From: Bacillus sp. FJAT-45037 | Lineage (GTDB): Bacteria > Bacillota > Bacilli > Bacillales > Bacillaceae_D | Direction of reading: 5' to 3' | Length of the DNA: 64,000 bases | NCBI RefSeq assembly: GCF_002797325.1 | Contig: NZ_KZ454938.1 | Location: 229,322 to 293,321 of the forward strand | Part shown: positions 1 to 8,087 of the stretch, piece by piece | Layout of the letters: every line of letters begins with the position of its first letter | Numbering within the stretch: the stretch's first letter is position 1 | Made by a program: the position numbers and the translations under genes | Notes under the pieces: model-generated | Told to the model about the DNA's origin: nothing | What the model saw: the letters and a program-made list of their open reading frames with translations, nothing else | The model's database searches: none

Positions 1-628
1 ACACTTCTTTATAACGCGACCAAGTGGAAAGCTGACTACCTGTTTCTAGATCGGAGGCAGGAAATTCGTTTTTCATTTGTAAAATTAGCAACCATGCTGC
101 CATACTTAACCCAGCAGAGATAAGGAAAGGTAGATATTCATTTACACTTAGTAAACGTGTCATAAACGGACCTACTCCAAAACCTAAACCAAATGCTAAA
201 CCATAAATCGAAATGTTTCGTCCGCGCTTTTCAGGTGAACTTGTGGTCGTAATCCACACCTGAGTAGCAAAGTGGACCATGTTATCGCCGATTCCAATCA
301 TAATTCTTAAAATGAACCAAAACCAAAATGCTTGCCATACAGGTAGAAGTAATAAAGAAATGATCATAATCATTAGTCCAATGGTGATAACTGGTTTGTA
401 TCCATATTTTCTAACAGGATGTTCAATGAACGGGGAGGCAATGAGCACCCCGATGTATAAAGCCGCTGCATTCAATCCATTTAAGGAAGAGGAAACACCG
501 GCATCCTCAAGCATGATAGCGAGTAAAGGTAAGAGCATACCTTGGGCAAAGCCAGCAATGGCAACCATTATAATTAGGACAATGAACCTGAATAACGGCT
601 TGTTTTCAGTAGTTGAGAGCTGAGACAT
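1..628 (-). CDS. yfkF: MFS transporter, YfkF-like (3' end outside window)
   Basis: This is the first ~209 codons of a major facilitator superfamily permease, read from the complement; the C-terminal part lies beyond base 1. The protein starts MSQLSTTENKPLFRF and runs straight into hydrophobic helices. The helix 2-3 loop reads HPVRKYGYK, the usual MFS position for a basic loop. The start at 628 is preceded by a GAGGAG ribosome site. Divergent from the OsmC gene. Substrate is unknown; an efflux role is inferred from the family. The yfkF assignment rests on nearby yfkD and yfkAB, which are its neighbours in B. subtilis. Confidence 0.75.
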   Translation of the reverse strand, partial: MSQLSTTENKPLFRFIVLIIMVAIAGFAQGMLLPLLAIMLEDAGVSSSLNGLNAAALYIGVLIASPFIEHPVRKYGYKPVITIGLMIMIISLLLLPVWQAFWFWFILRIMIGIGDNMVHFATQVWITTTSSPEKRGRNISIYGLAFGLGFGVGPFMTRLLSVNEYLPFLISAGLSMAAWLLILQMKNEFPASDLETGSQLSTWSRYKEV

Positions 629-786
629 CGAGGTGCCACGCTCCTCTCATTAGCAATTTGTCACAATTATTATTGTACATCGTAACGACTAGGATGACTA
701 CGTGAAATAAACGGGCGGATGAAGGATGCAAAACATGACGACAGAAGAAAAAATCGGTACAATGAGGGAGAGAAGGAGGCGTAAGA

Positions 787-1167
787 ATGGAATTTATCAT
801 GAAAGAACAAGGTTTTGAAACCTCAGTGGAGTATGGAACGCTACAAGTATCAGGAAAATCTGAATATGGATTTAGACCTTATCAATTATTAGTGTCCTCC
901 ATTGCGGTATGTAGTGGAGGTGTACTACGAAAAGTATTAGAAAAAAAGCGAGTTTCTTACGAAGATATCCACATTAAAGCGGACGTGACAAGGAATAATG
1001 AAGGTGCACAAGAAATTCAAGCAATCCATATGCACTTTACCATTACGGGCACAGATGCAAGTGAGAGTAAGATTGAAAAGTCGCTCGAAGTAACGCGAAA
1101 AAACTGCTCGATGGTGCAATCTGTCAAAGGTAGCATCCACATTACTGAAACATTTGAACTAAAGTAA
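787..1167 (+). CDS. OsmC family protein
   Basis: A 126-residue cytosolic OsmC/Ohr-type protein. The family reduces organic hydroperoxides or handles sulfur species through two cysteines; here Cys42 (in AVCSGG) and Cys107 (in KNCSMV) are in the expected places. Length fits the short OsmC branch rather than Ohr. The start is fixed by an AAGGAGG site seven bases upstream. It is a single-gene unit, divergent from the MFS gene and closed by its own terminator. Physiological substrate cannot be told from sequence. Confidence 0.85.
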   Translation: MEFIMKEQGFETSVEYGTLQVSGKSEYGFRPYQLLVSSIAVCSGGVLRKVLEKKRVSYEDIHIKADVTRNNEGAQEIQAIHMHFTITGTDASESKIEKSLEVTRKNCSMVQSVKGSIHITETFELK

Positions 1168-1176
1168 TTCTTGATT

Positions 1177-1213
1177 AGCCCTACTGATCAGTTGATGAGT
1201 AGGGCTTTCTCTT
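1177..1213 (+). terminator. Intrinsic terminator after osmC-like gene
   Basis: AGCCCTACT (1177-1185) pairs with AGTAGGGCT (1198-1206) around a 12-base loop and is followed by a T/C-rich tract. Confidence 0.75.
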
Positions 1214-1271
1214 TCTATTCGCTGATGAAAAACATATAATGAAATTTATATGCAAAAGAAGAAGGGATTAT

Positions 1272-2642
1272 ATGAAAGCAGTTAGGGCTAAACAACTTGA
1301 TTTTACAGAGGGCAGTATTCGAAAGAAGATGATTATGTTTTCATGGCCGATCTTCATGGCCAACATTTTACAAGCTTCTTATCAGATCGTCGACTCGCTA
1401 TGGGTCGGGAACTTACTCGGAACGAATGCGCTCGGAGCGATCTCGATTTCAGCTACGGTCGTATTTACCGTGTTATCTTTTATTATTGGGGTCAACGGGG
1501 CCACGCTCACTGTGTTATCTCAACGAAAAGGCGCGGATGACGAGAAGGGCTTAAAGGAATCATTAAACGCTTTTGTTTTTGTGCTTGGTTCACTTGCTCT
1601 TCTTCTCGGATTGATTGGTTTTTTCTTCTCGAGTAGTATTTTGAGAGCGATGGGTACACCGGATGCGATTATGCCATATGCGGAATCCTATTTAAAAATT
1701 AACTTTATTGGTATATTATTTTTATTTGGGTACAATTTTATTGGAACAGTGCTTCGCGCACTCGGGGACAGTAAAACACCAATTCGCTTTGTTATGCTTG
1801 CAGTTATACTAAATGCGGTACTAGATCCACTTTTTATTAGTGGTTTTAACATGGGGATCGAAGGAGCTGCTTACGCTACGATTGTTGCACAAGGGACTGC
1901 GTTTTTATATGGATTAATCTATTCTATTTATCGTGCAGGTGTTCCATTTAGTGTGCCGACTTTACCAGAGAAAAAGTATTTTATTGTCCTCTTTAAGATG
2001 GGACTGCCAGCGGGATTATCGATGATGGCTATTTCAGCCGGTGTTCTTGCCATCATGACCGTTGTCACTAGCTTCGGGGAAGATGTTGTTGCTGGATTTG
2101 GTGTAGCACAAAGGTTAGATAGCTTAATTATGTTACCTGCTCTGACGCTTGGCTCAGCTGTAAATAGTATGGCGGGGCAAAATATAGGGGCAATGAAATG
2201 GAACCGAGTCGGTGAAGTGGCTAAAGAAGCGATATTGCTTATCATTGTTGTCACCTTAACGATTAGTACGATCATGTTTATCGGTGCAGAATATTTTGTT
2301 TCGATGTTTATACGCGATCCAGATACGGTGGCGTTTGGGGCAATGTATATTAAGACGATCGCTTTCTTTTATCCATTCCTAGGAATTAATTTCGTTTTAA
2401 ATGGAATCATTCGGGCGTCCGGAGCGATGATGGCAGTATTGGTATTAAACATTATCTCATTTTGGTTGCTTCGATTCCCAATAACGTACTTGTTTGCCGA
2501 TTGGTTTGGTGAACGAGGGATTGCATTAGGTATGGGGATGAGCTTTGTCATTAGCAGTTTGATTGCAGGGAGTTATTATTTCCTCGGAAATTGGCGAAAA
2601 ATTAGTAACGATGTAGCAAAGCATACAAAAGGGTCGAAGTAA
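1272..2642 (+). CDS. MATE family efflux transporter
   Basis: A 456-residue integral membrane protein of the MATE (multidrug and toxic compound extrusion) family, a cation-coupled antiporter. Twelve hydrophobic segments, two six-helix halves, and family-typical stretches such as PIFMANILQASYQIVDSLWVG near the N terminus are visible. An in-frame ATG at 1239 exists, but the ATG at 1272 is preferred because AGAAGAAGGG lies five bases upstream and the extra 11 residues are unusually basic for this family. It is followed 40 bases later by a second membrane protein gene, probably co-transcribed. Substrates are unknown. Confidence 0.88.
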   Translation: MKAVRAKQLDFTEGSIRKKMIMFSWPIFMANILQASYQIVDSLWVGNLLGTNALGAISISATVVFTVLSFIIGVNGATLTVLSQRKGADDEKGLKESLNAFVFVLGSLALLLGLIGFFFSSSILRAMGTPDAIMPYAESYLKINFIGILFLFGYNFIGTVLRALGDSKTPIRFVMLAVILNAVLDPLFISGFNMGIEGAAYATIVAQGTAFLYGLIYSIYRAGVPFSVPTLPEKKYFIVLFKMGLPAGLSMMAISAGVLAIMTVVTSFGEDVVAGFGVAQRLDSLIMLPALTLGSAVNSMAGQNIGAMKWNRVGEVAKEAILLIIVVTLTISTIMFIGAEYFVSMFIRDPDTVAFGAMYIKTIAFFYPFLGINFVLNGIIRASGAMMAVLVLNIISFWLLRFPITYLFADWFGERGIALGMGMSFVISSLIAGSYYFLGNWRKISNDVAKHTKGSK

Positions 2643-2682
2643 CGTTCAATCCTTAATAAAAGAACTGGAGGAATTATTCTTT

Positions 2683-3300
2683 ATGTCATTAACAGTTAAA
2701 AGAGGGTTAGTTTATGTAGTTGGTCTTATTATTTTGTCCTTTGGTATCACGATGACGATCTTAGCCGGTCTAGGCGCTGGGGCTTGGGATGCATTAAATG
2801 TAGGTCTATCAATGGTCACACCGTTTACCGTGGGGAATTGGGTCATTTTTGTCGGTCTTCTTCTAATTGGATTAAATGCGCTGTTATCAAAATCAAGACC
2901 AGAAATATTTTCGATTCTGACAATTGTCATCCTGGGATTCTTTATTGATTTTTGGTTAATTATTGTGTTTGATAACGTCTTTTTAACAGGGCTCATTTTA
3001 CAATTTATTGTGTTAGCAATTGGAATTGTTTTGATGGCTTTAGGGATCGCTACGTATTTACAAGCGAAATTCGCGGTCATTCCAATCGATCGCTTTATGT
3101 TCGTTTTACAAGGGTTGTTCGGAGTGAAATTAATGATTGCAAAAACGATTGCTGAAGTATCCGCTTTGATTCTCGCCTTCGTGGTAGGAGGTCCGATTGG
3201 TCTAGGGACGATTTTAGTTACGTTCTTAATCGGTCCGAGCATCCAATTCTTTTATCCGAAGCTTGAGAAGATGGTGTATGGAGCAGAAGAGGTTGAATAA
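2683..3300 (+). CDS. YczE/YitT-type integral membrane protein
   Basis: A 205-residue protein with about five membrane-spanning segments and no soluble domain. The opening stretch with GLGAGAWDALNVGLS and the following helices match the YczE/YyaS group (B. subtilis YczE is linked to surfactin production, mechanism unknown). Start supported by GGAGG 11 bases upstream. It lies just after the MATE gene and ends at a strong terminator, so the pair may form an export unit. Family assignment is good; the function is not known. Confidence 0.75.
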   Translation: MSLTVKRGLVYVVGLIILSFGITMTILAGLGAGAWDALNVGLSMVTPFTVGNWVIFVGLLLIGLNALLSKSRPEIFSILTIVILGFFIDFWLIIVFDNVFLTGLILQFIVLAIGIVLMALGIATYLQAKFAVIPIDRFMFVLQGLFGVKLMIAKTIAEVSALILAFVVGGPIGLGTILVTFLIGPSIQFFYPKLEKMVYGAEEVE

Positions 3301-3306
3301 TAGAAG

Positions 3307-3353
3307 AAGGTTGTCTCATAGTGCAATTCATTGCACAAGAGACAACCTTTTTC
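3307..3353. terminator. Bidirectional terminator between yczE-like gene and proC
   Basis: AAGGTTGTCTC (3307-3317) pairs perfectly with GAGACAACCTT (3339-3349), with an inner GTGCAAT/ATTGCAC stem and T/A runs on both sides, so it can serve both converging genes. Confidence 0.9.
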
Positions 3354-3355
3354 AT

Positions 3356-4150
3356 TTAGTTCTTTTTTGCTTTTGCATGGTCATTGGTTGCTTTCACAGC
3401 TTCTTTAATAGCTTGATGAAAATTATTTCTTTCTAGAGACTTTAATCCAGCATCTGTCGCTCCACCAGGTGAGGTGACTTGTTCACGTAACAGAGCAGGA
3501 TCTTGATAGGTTTGAAGCATTTTCGCACTTCCGATCACCATTTCATTGACTAGCCTTCTCGCTTGGTCAGCAGATAGACCATATTCAGTAGCAGACTGTG
3601 ACAAAGCTTCGACAAAAGCATATAAGTAAGCAGGGGCACTGCCTGTAATCGCTGTAAGCTCATGAATTTGTGCAGCACTTAAGTTCTCAGATTCGCCAAT
3701 TGAACGAAGGATAGTATTCATTTTCATTTTATGTTCGTCTGTCACATGTTGTCCGTAAGTATAGAGTGACATTGATTTCCCCACGCTCGCTGCTGTATTT
3801 GGCATCAACCATGCAACCGCGGATCCTTGTGGTAAGTGAGCTTCTAAGAAGTCAGGATCTACACCCGCTGCGACTGTCACAATGAATTGCGTTTTGACAA
3901 AGCGTGTCATCTCACGTAGAACGTCTTCGTGAGTACTCGGTGGGCAAGCTAAGATGACTGTATCAACCTCTTCAATGACAGTTCTCCAATCGTGTGTAAT
4001 CTCGACATTGTATGTATTTTTTAATGCCTCTAGCTTTGCATCATTTTTTTCGTTCGAAAGAGTAATCTTTACCTTTTTGCCTTCACGAGCAAGTAGTCCT
4101 GATGCAATCGCTTCAGCCATTCGACCAGCACCAATAAATAAAATATGCAT
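3356..4150 (-). CDS. proC: Pyrroline-5-carboxylate reductase
   Basis: A 264-residue NAD(P)H-dependent enzyme for the last step of proline synthesis (P5C to proline), cytosolic. The N-terminal Rossmann motif is FIGAGRMAEAIASGL. The substrate loop SGSAPAYLY-like segment (ITGSAPAYLYAFVEAL) and the C-terminal family signature REQVTSPGGATDAGLKSLE are both present. Length is close to the family norm of about 270. B. subtilis has several paralogues (ProI, ProH, ProG), and sequence reading alone cannot say which this matches. In a moderate halophile proline could also serve osmoprotection. Confidence 0.9.
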   Translation of the reverse strand: MHILFIGAGRMAEAIASGLLAREGKKVKITLSNEKNDAKLEALKNTYNVEITHDWRTVIEEVDTVILACPPSTHEDVLREMTRFVKTQFIVTVAAGVDPDFLEAHLPQGSAVAWLMPNTAASVGKSMSLYTYGQHVTDEHKMKMNTILRSIGESENLSAAQIHELTAITGSAPAYLYAFVEALSQSATEYGLSADQARRLVNEMVIGSAKMLQTYQDPALLREQVTSPGGATDAGLKSLERNNFHQAIKEAVKATNDHAKAKKN

Positions 4151-4278
4151 AATGATTTATCATCTCCTTTCTTCTACCGTACCAAAAAGATTAGGAAACG
4201 GAAAGTGGCGGATATTTTTTATGTCGACTGCTCAAACTAGCATAAACAGATGAATTTAACTGTTAAGGAGGATAATGA

Positions 4279-5079
4279 ATGAAACGGATCATGATAGCAC
4301 TCGTATTGTTATGCCTGTTATGTGTCCCGCTACAAGCGCTGGCTGAAGGGGAAAAAGAGACAAAAAAGGATTTCAGTATTCCTAATTCTGTTTTACCAAT
4401 TTCTAAGGAAAATACATATACAAACCCAACGCAAGACTTACCGTATTTACAACCAAGTGGTCTAGCAGAAGAATTATTAACTTCAACAGATGTAAAGATT
4501 GAAAACCCTGATCTAATTCGTATCTTTAATGAATCGACCATCAATGATTCAAAGCTGGCTATTGGTTTTCGAGCATCGATTTATTTAGGGGAATGGCCAC
4601 TTGCTTATGAATCGCAAGGAACGGATGTGAACTGGGAGTATCAAAAAGTAAACACGAATTATATTGACAATCGTGGAGGGCGTGCGCCGCAAAAGCTTAC
4701 GTACAGCCAGGAGCAGCAAAAGCGTGTTAGTGGTGGTCTAACAGCAAAGATTCCTAACAGTGAAGCTGTTAAGAAGATGATGATGATTAAAGCAACAGAA
4801 CAGACAAACCTTCCATTATCGTTTGATACGGTTATAGGGCAAGGAACAAAGAAGGGTCAATCCTATAATATTGCACCGAATCAAGTAGGGTATTTGCATA
4901 GTTATGTTCCAGCAGCGAATGAAAAAGGAAAAGTGACTTACGGGGAAGTATATTTATCATTTAAAGGAGGTAAGCGAAAGCTCGATATTAAAAATGTGAC
5001 GCAACAAGGGGTCGGAGCGTGGATTCCTGTACAAGATCATTTAAGCTTTACTTTTATCGCAGCGAATCAACCAAAGTAA
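4279..5079 (+). CDS. yfkD: YfkD-like exported protein
   Basis: A 266-residue protein with a clear signal peptide (MKRIMIALVLLCLLCVPLQALAE) and a soluble, charged mature part, so it is secreted or cell-surface. The sequence and its position opposite the yfkAB gene match the Bacillus YfkD family, whose function is not known. AAGGAGG lies seven bases before the ATG. It ends at a long hairpin shared with the converging yfkAB gene. No catalytic motif was recognised. Confidence 0.8.
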   Translation: MKRIMIALVLLCLLCVPLQALAEGEKETKKDFSIPNSVLPISKENTYTNPTQDLPYLQPSGLAEELLTSTDVKIENPDLIRIFNESTINDSKLAIGFRASIYLGEWPLAYESQGTDVNWEYQKVNTNYIDNRGGRAPQKLTYSQEQQKRVSGGLTAKIPNSEAVKKMMMIKATEQTNLPLSFDTVIGQGTKKGQSYNIAPNQVGYLHSYVPAANEKGKVTYGEVYLSFKGGKRKLDIKNVTQQGVGAWIPVQDHLSFTFIAANQPK

Positions 5080-5081
5080 AA

Positions 5082-5119
5082 AAGAAGTTTGCTCAAACGT
5101 TGAGCAAACTTCTTTTTTC
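5082..5119. terminator. Bidirectional terminator between yfkD and yfkAB
   Basis: A perfect 15-bp stem, AAGAAGTTTGCTCAA (5082-5096) with TTGAGCAAACTTCTT (5100-5114), a three-base loop and T runs on both strands. Confidence 0.93.
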
Positions 5120-5121
5120 GA

Positions 5122-6234
5122 TTAAATGTTGCTTTTTCGCTTTGTGAAATCTAACTCACGATAATATGCATCTTTCACGAGAACATTTGGGCCAAGGCAT
5201 TTCACAGCAGGACAGTGGCATGACAGAGCTTGATTGATCTCCGTTTTTGTCCACGTGTCGTAAGCTTCATTTAATGATTGATGTTGGATATTTCCAAGTG
5301 GAGGAGTATCACCAAAGTCTGTTACGATAATTTCTCCATCGAAAATATTGACGTTGAGTCTAGAGCGCCCGTCGGGGTCATTTCGTACGGTTACGTTCTT
5401 TTCGCTAAACAGTCTTCTTTGCAAAATGAGATCGTCCTCATCATCACTACAAGGGTAGAAAGGCAATGTCCCAAATAACATCCATGTATCTTTGTCGCGT
5501 ACATCTAGCAGACGATGGATACCTTGGCGAATCTCATCAAGAGTAGCGACTTCAAGTGTGCTAGCAAAATCGCTAGGGTACATAGGGTGCACCTCATGAC
5601 GTTGACAGCCCATAGCGACAATCTGTTGATGAATCTTATCAATATGAGGAATCGTTCGTTTATTAATCATCGTTTCAGCAGAGACAATGACTCCACGGCT
5701 CGTCAGCACTTTTGCATTTTCCGCCATACGATCAAACAAAGCCGCACGTTGCTCAAATGTTGGCTTACGATCCATCATAGCAAATCCAATTTCAGCAAAA
5801 TCTTCTACACTTCCATAGTTGTGAGAAATATGAAGAACATCAAGGTACGGAATAATTTTCTCGTATCGTTTTAGATCAAGTGTGAGATTTGAATTGATTT
5901 GTGTACGAACGCCACGCTCATGCGCATACTTTAATAATGGAACGACGTATTGATCGACCGATTTCATCGACAGCATCGGTTCGCCACCTGTAATACTAAA
6001 AGCACGTAAATTAGGGATTTCGTCTAGACGTTTAATGAGTAACTCTAGTGGAAGGGGAGTCGGGTCTTTTGGTTGGAGCGTATAACCAACCGCGCAGTGT
6101 TCACAACGCATATTGCAAAGAGTAGTCGTTGTAAACTCTACATTCGTTAGTTCCAAACGACCAAACGATACTATGTCTTCATAAGCCTCCCATGGATCAA
6201 AGGAAGGAGTAATTTTAGGTAATGTATGATTCAA
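5122..6234 (-). CDS. yfkAB: Radical SAM protein with CxCxxxxC motif, YfkAB type
   Basis: A 370-residue radical SAM enzyme. The cluster-binding motif CNMRCEHC (CxxxCxxC) is near residue 41, followed by the SITGGEP segment. A second, C-terminal cysteine set CHCPAVKC gives the CxCxxxxC motif that names this family and probably binds a second iron-sulfur cluster. The start is TTG at 6234, with AAAAGGAG about ten bases upstream. In B. subtilis the equivalent is annotated as yfkA/yfkB; here it is one uninterrupted gene. The substrate is unknown. Confidence 0.87.
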   Translation of the reverse strand: MNHTLPKITPSFDPWEAYEDIVSFGRLELTNVEFTTTTLCNMRCEHCAVGYTLQPKDPTPLPLELLIKRLDEIPNLRAFSITGGEPMLSMKSVDQYVVPLLKYAHERGVRTQINSNLTLDLKRYEKIIPYLDVLHISHNYGSVEDFAEIGFAMMDRKPTFEQRAALFDRMAENAKVLTSRGVIVSAETMINKRTIPHIDKIHQQIVAMGCQRHEVHPMYPSDFASTLEVATLDEIRQGIHRLLDVRDKDTWMLFGTLPFYPCSDDEDDLILQRRLFSEKNVTVRNDPDGRSRLNVNIFDGEIIVTDFGDTPPLGNIQHQSLNEAYDTWTKTEINQALSCHCPAVKCLGPNVLVKDAYYRELDFTKRKSNI

Positions 6235-6425
6235 GAAAATCGAACTCCTTTTATAACTAACAGATCAAGTGAACTATGTTCATAATCATAACGTATATAG
6301 TGAATAAGCAAAAGTCTCATCTCTAGCCTAAGTCATACAGTTGTCTCAAAAGAATGGATTTGTTACACTTTAATTAGATTTTTGACTGAAATTGTAGAAA
6401 AATAGTTTTCTAAGGAGCGATTTTC

Positions 6426-6614
6426 TTGGGTGGAGCAATTCATGATAAAAAACAACAAATGGAGTATTTGCATCAGCGTTTAGATTTATTGATGAACGTG
6501 CTAGATTCAATTGAACCAGAAGATGCAGGTGTTGATGAAATTGATCGACTACTTGAAATGCTTGATGATATCGAAGTGAAGTGTAAACAGTTCCGTAGTG
6601 ATTGGTTTGAATAA
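6426..6614 (+). CDS. Small SE1561-like protein
   Basis: A 62-residue acidic, helical protein that starts at TTG, with AAGGAGCG five bases upstream. It reads GGAIHDKKQQMEYLHQRLD and has a leucine/aspartate-rich C-terminal half (IDRLLEMLDDIEVKCK), consistent with a short coiled coil. It resembles the small SE1561 family of Bacillales from memory, and its function is unknown. It is 12 bases upstream of the phosphatase gene, so the two are probably one transcript. Confidence 0.65.
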   Translation: MGGAIHDKKQQMEYLHQRLDLLMNVLDSIEPEDAGVDEIDRLLEMLDDIEVKCKQFRSDWFE

Positions 6615-6626
6615 GGAGGGAACCTT

Positions 6627-7265
6627 GTGAATTTGTATTTAATTCGTCACGGAGAGTCTGAAGGAAATCGATTAGGTAAGATTCAAGGGTGGAAAGACTT
6701 CCCTTTATCTAATGTAGGAAAGCAACAAGCAGGACAATTAGGACAATTCTTCAAACAAATTCACTTGGATTACATCTATAGTAGTGATTTAAAAAGAGCG
6801 CATGATACAGCACTGACATTAGGTACTGCGAGTGGGCAAAGTGTTCATACTTGGGAAAAAATTCGTGAGGTCAATCTCGGGCCTCTTGAAGGGCTCTCGA
6901 GAAAAGAAATTTACGAACAATTTCCCGAAGTTCAGCACAAGACGATCTTAACATCGGAGGTAGAGGGAACAGAAACGATCTCTGAGTTAACAACACGTTG
7001 TCAATATGTGCTCGATCAAATGCATAGAGCTCATAAAAAGGATGATGTCGCACTCGTTTCTCACGGAGGATTCATTAGTATCCTTCTGATGTATATGATG
7101 ATTGGAGAGTCATGGGCCACGGTTCATCGTCCATTTTTAATTGGAAACACGAGCATAACGCATATTGAATGGACAGAATCGAAGAAGCCGTTGATTCATT
7201 ATGTGAATCGAACAGCTCACTTAGAAGAGACTCCTGACGCAACACAGAAATTAGGCATTTTATAA
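6627..7265 (+). CDS. Histidine phosphatase family protein
   Basis: A 212-residue cytosolic phosphatase of the phosphoglycerate-mutase-like branch. The catalytic motif is LIRHGES at residues 5-11, and the second histidine sits in VALVSHGGFI. An acidic REVNLGPLEGL segment supplies the proton donor region. Start is GTG with AAGGAGG seven bases before it. The family dephosphorylates small sugar phosphates or phosphoglycolate-like compounds (PhoE/GpmB types); the actual substrate is not evident. Confidence 0.85.
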   Translation: MNLYLIRHGESEGNRLGKIQGWKDFPLSNVGKQQAGQLGQFFKQIHLDYIYSSDLKRAHDTALTLGTASGQSVHTWEKIREVNLGPLEGLSRKEIYEQFPEVQHKTILTSEVEGTETISELTTRCQYVLDQMHRAHKKDDVALVSHGGFISILLMYMMIGESWATVHRPFLIGNTSITHIEWTESKKPLIHYVNRTAHLEETPDATQKLGIL

Positions 7266-7386
7266 TAGTTAGAAGCGCAGTAAGTTTTACCTCACTGTGC
7301 CTTCTTATGTTAACGTGAAGAGGTGGACAATTCGAAAATACATGAGACAATAAAGGTATGTTAAAAACAGAAAGTGGGAAAAAAGT

Positions 7387-7557
7387 TTGAAAAAAAATAA
7401 GTTTCAAGCAAACGAAAAAGTACACTTGAGAGAATTAGACGAGACGGTTACTGTCAGCAAATGCAGCTATGTGCCTAACATGAAACGATACTCATATACG
7501 GTGAAGGAATATCCTCATACATTTTATTTTGAAGAAGAACTTGAAGAAATTACGTGA
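7387..7557 (+). CDS. Small hypothetical protein (56 aa)
   Basis: A short reading frame from TTG at 7387 to TGA at 7557, read directly from the sequence. The product begins KKNKFQANEKVHLREL and contains the segment NMKRYSYTVKEYPHTFYFEE. This looks like a compact beta-rich protein with alternating charged and aromatic residues. The ribosome site is weak (GAAAGTGGG), so the start is uncertain. It lies between the phosphatase and the cold shock gene promoter. I do not recognise the family; coding status is supported mainly by composition. Confidence 0.5.
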   Translation: MKKNKFQANEKVHLRELDETVTVSKCSYVPNMKRYSYTVKEYPHTFYFEEELEEIT

Positions 7558-7562
7558 TTCAT

Positions 7563-7591
7563 TTGCTTTTCCTGAAATAAGATGTTATGAT
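7563..7591 (+). promoter_or_regulatory. Probable sigma-A promoter of the cold shock gene
   Basis: TTGCTT (7563-7568), a 17-base spacer and TATGAT (7586-7591). This would leave a leader of about 125 bases before the coding sequence, as expected for cold-inducible csp transcripts. Confidence 0.5.
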
Positions 7592-7690
7592 GAACTTAAT
7601 TATTTTTGTTCGGTTCTTGATAAATAAACAACTTTTTTTAAAGCGGTTTTGTTCTTATTGGACTACAAGAGCAAGGGTAGTAATATATTA

Positions 7691-7714
7691 GTGGATCTCA
7701 ATCCACGTTGGAGG
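7691..7714 (+). promoter_or_regulatory. Hairpin directly upstream of the csp ribosome site
   Basis: GTGGAT (7691-7696) and ATCCAC (7701-7706) form a six-pair stem with a CTCA loop. It ends three bases before the GGAGG site (7710-7714) of the cold shock gene. It could modulate ribosome access with temperature. Confidence 0.55.
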
Positions 7715-7722
7715 AAATTATT

Positions 7723-7920
7723 ATGACACAAGGTACAGTAAAATGGTTTAACGCAGAAAAAGGTTTCGGTTTCATCGAGGTTGAAGGTGGAGATGACGTA
7801 TTCGTACATTTCTCAGCTATCCAAGGTGAAGGTTTCAAATCACTAGAAGAAGGTCAAGCAGTATCTTTCGAAATCGAACAAGGCGCTCGTGGACCACAAG
7901 CTGCTAACGTAACTAAGTAA
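7723..7920 (+). CDS. cspB: Cold shock protein, CspA/CspB family
   Basis: A 65-residue single-domain OB-fold nucleic acid chaperone. RNP1 (KGFGFIEV) and RNP2 (VFVHFSAI) are intact. It binds single-stranded RNA/DNA and melts secondary structure at low temperature. The ATG at 7723 is chosen over an upstream in-frame start because GGAGG precedes it by eight bases. Monocistronic, with a long structured leader and its own terminator. Which of the Bacillus paralogues it matches (cspB, cspC, cspD) is not certain. Confidence 0.93.
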   Translation: MTQGTVKWFNAEKGFGFIEVEGGDDVFVHFSAIQGEGFKSLEEGQAVSFEIEQGARGPQAANVTK

Positions 7921-7937
7921 TTAGTTATTGTTCTTTC

Positions 7938-7969
7938 AAAAAGGATCCCATCATTGGGGTCCTTTTTTT
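7938..7969 (+). terminator. Terminator of the cold shock gene
   Basis: AAAAAGGATCCC and GGGGTCCTTTTT pair around a short loop and run into seven T residues. Confidence 0.88.
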
Positions 7970-8087
7970 GTACGCAAAAGTAAATACATATCTGTAGACG
8001 CTTTCAATTTACACTTTCGGAATGATTGGACTAGCAGTATAATAGAGGGTGAGATCATTTAGATGAACGAAAAAGGGGTTGGCAGAA

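Noticed and set aside
2712-3242. Antisense frame of 176 codons opposite the YczE-like gene
   Set aside because: It is the mirror of a hydrophobic coding sequence, with no ribosome site and an unlikely composition.
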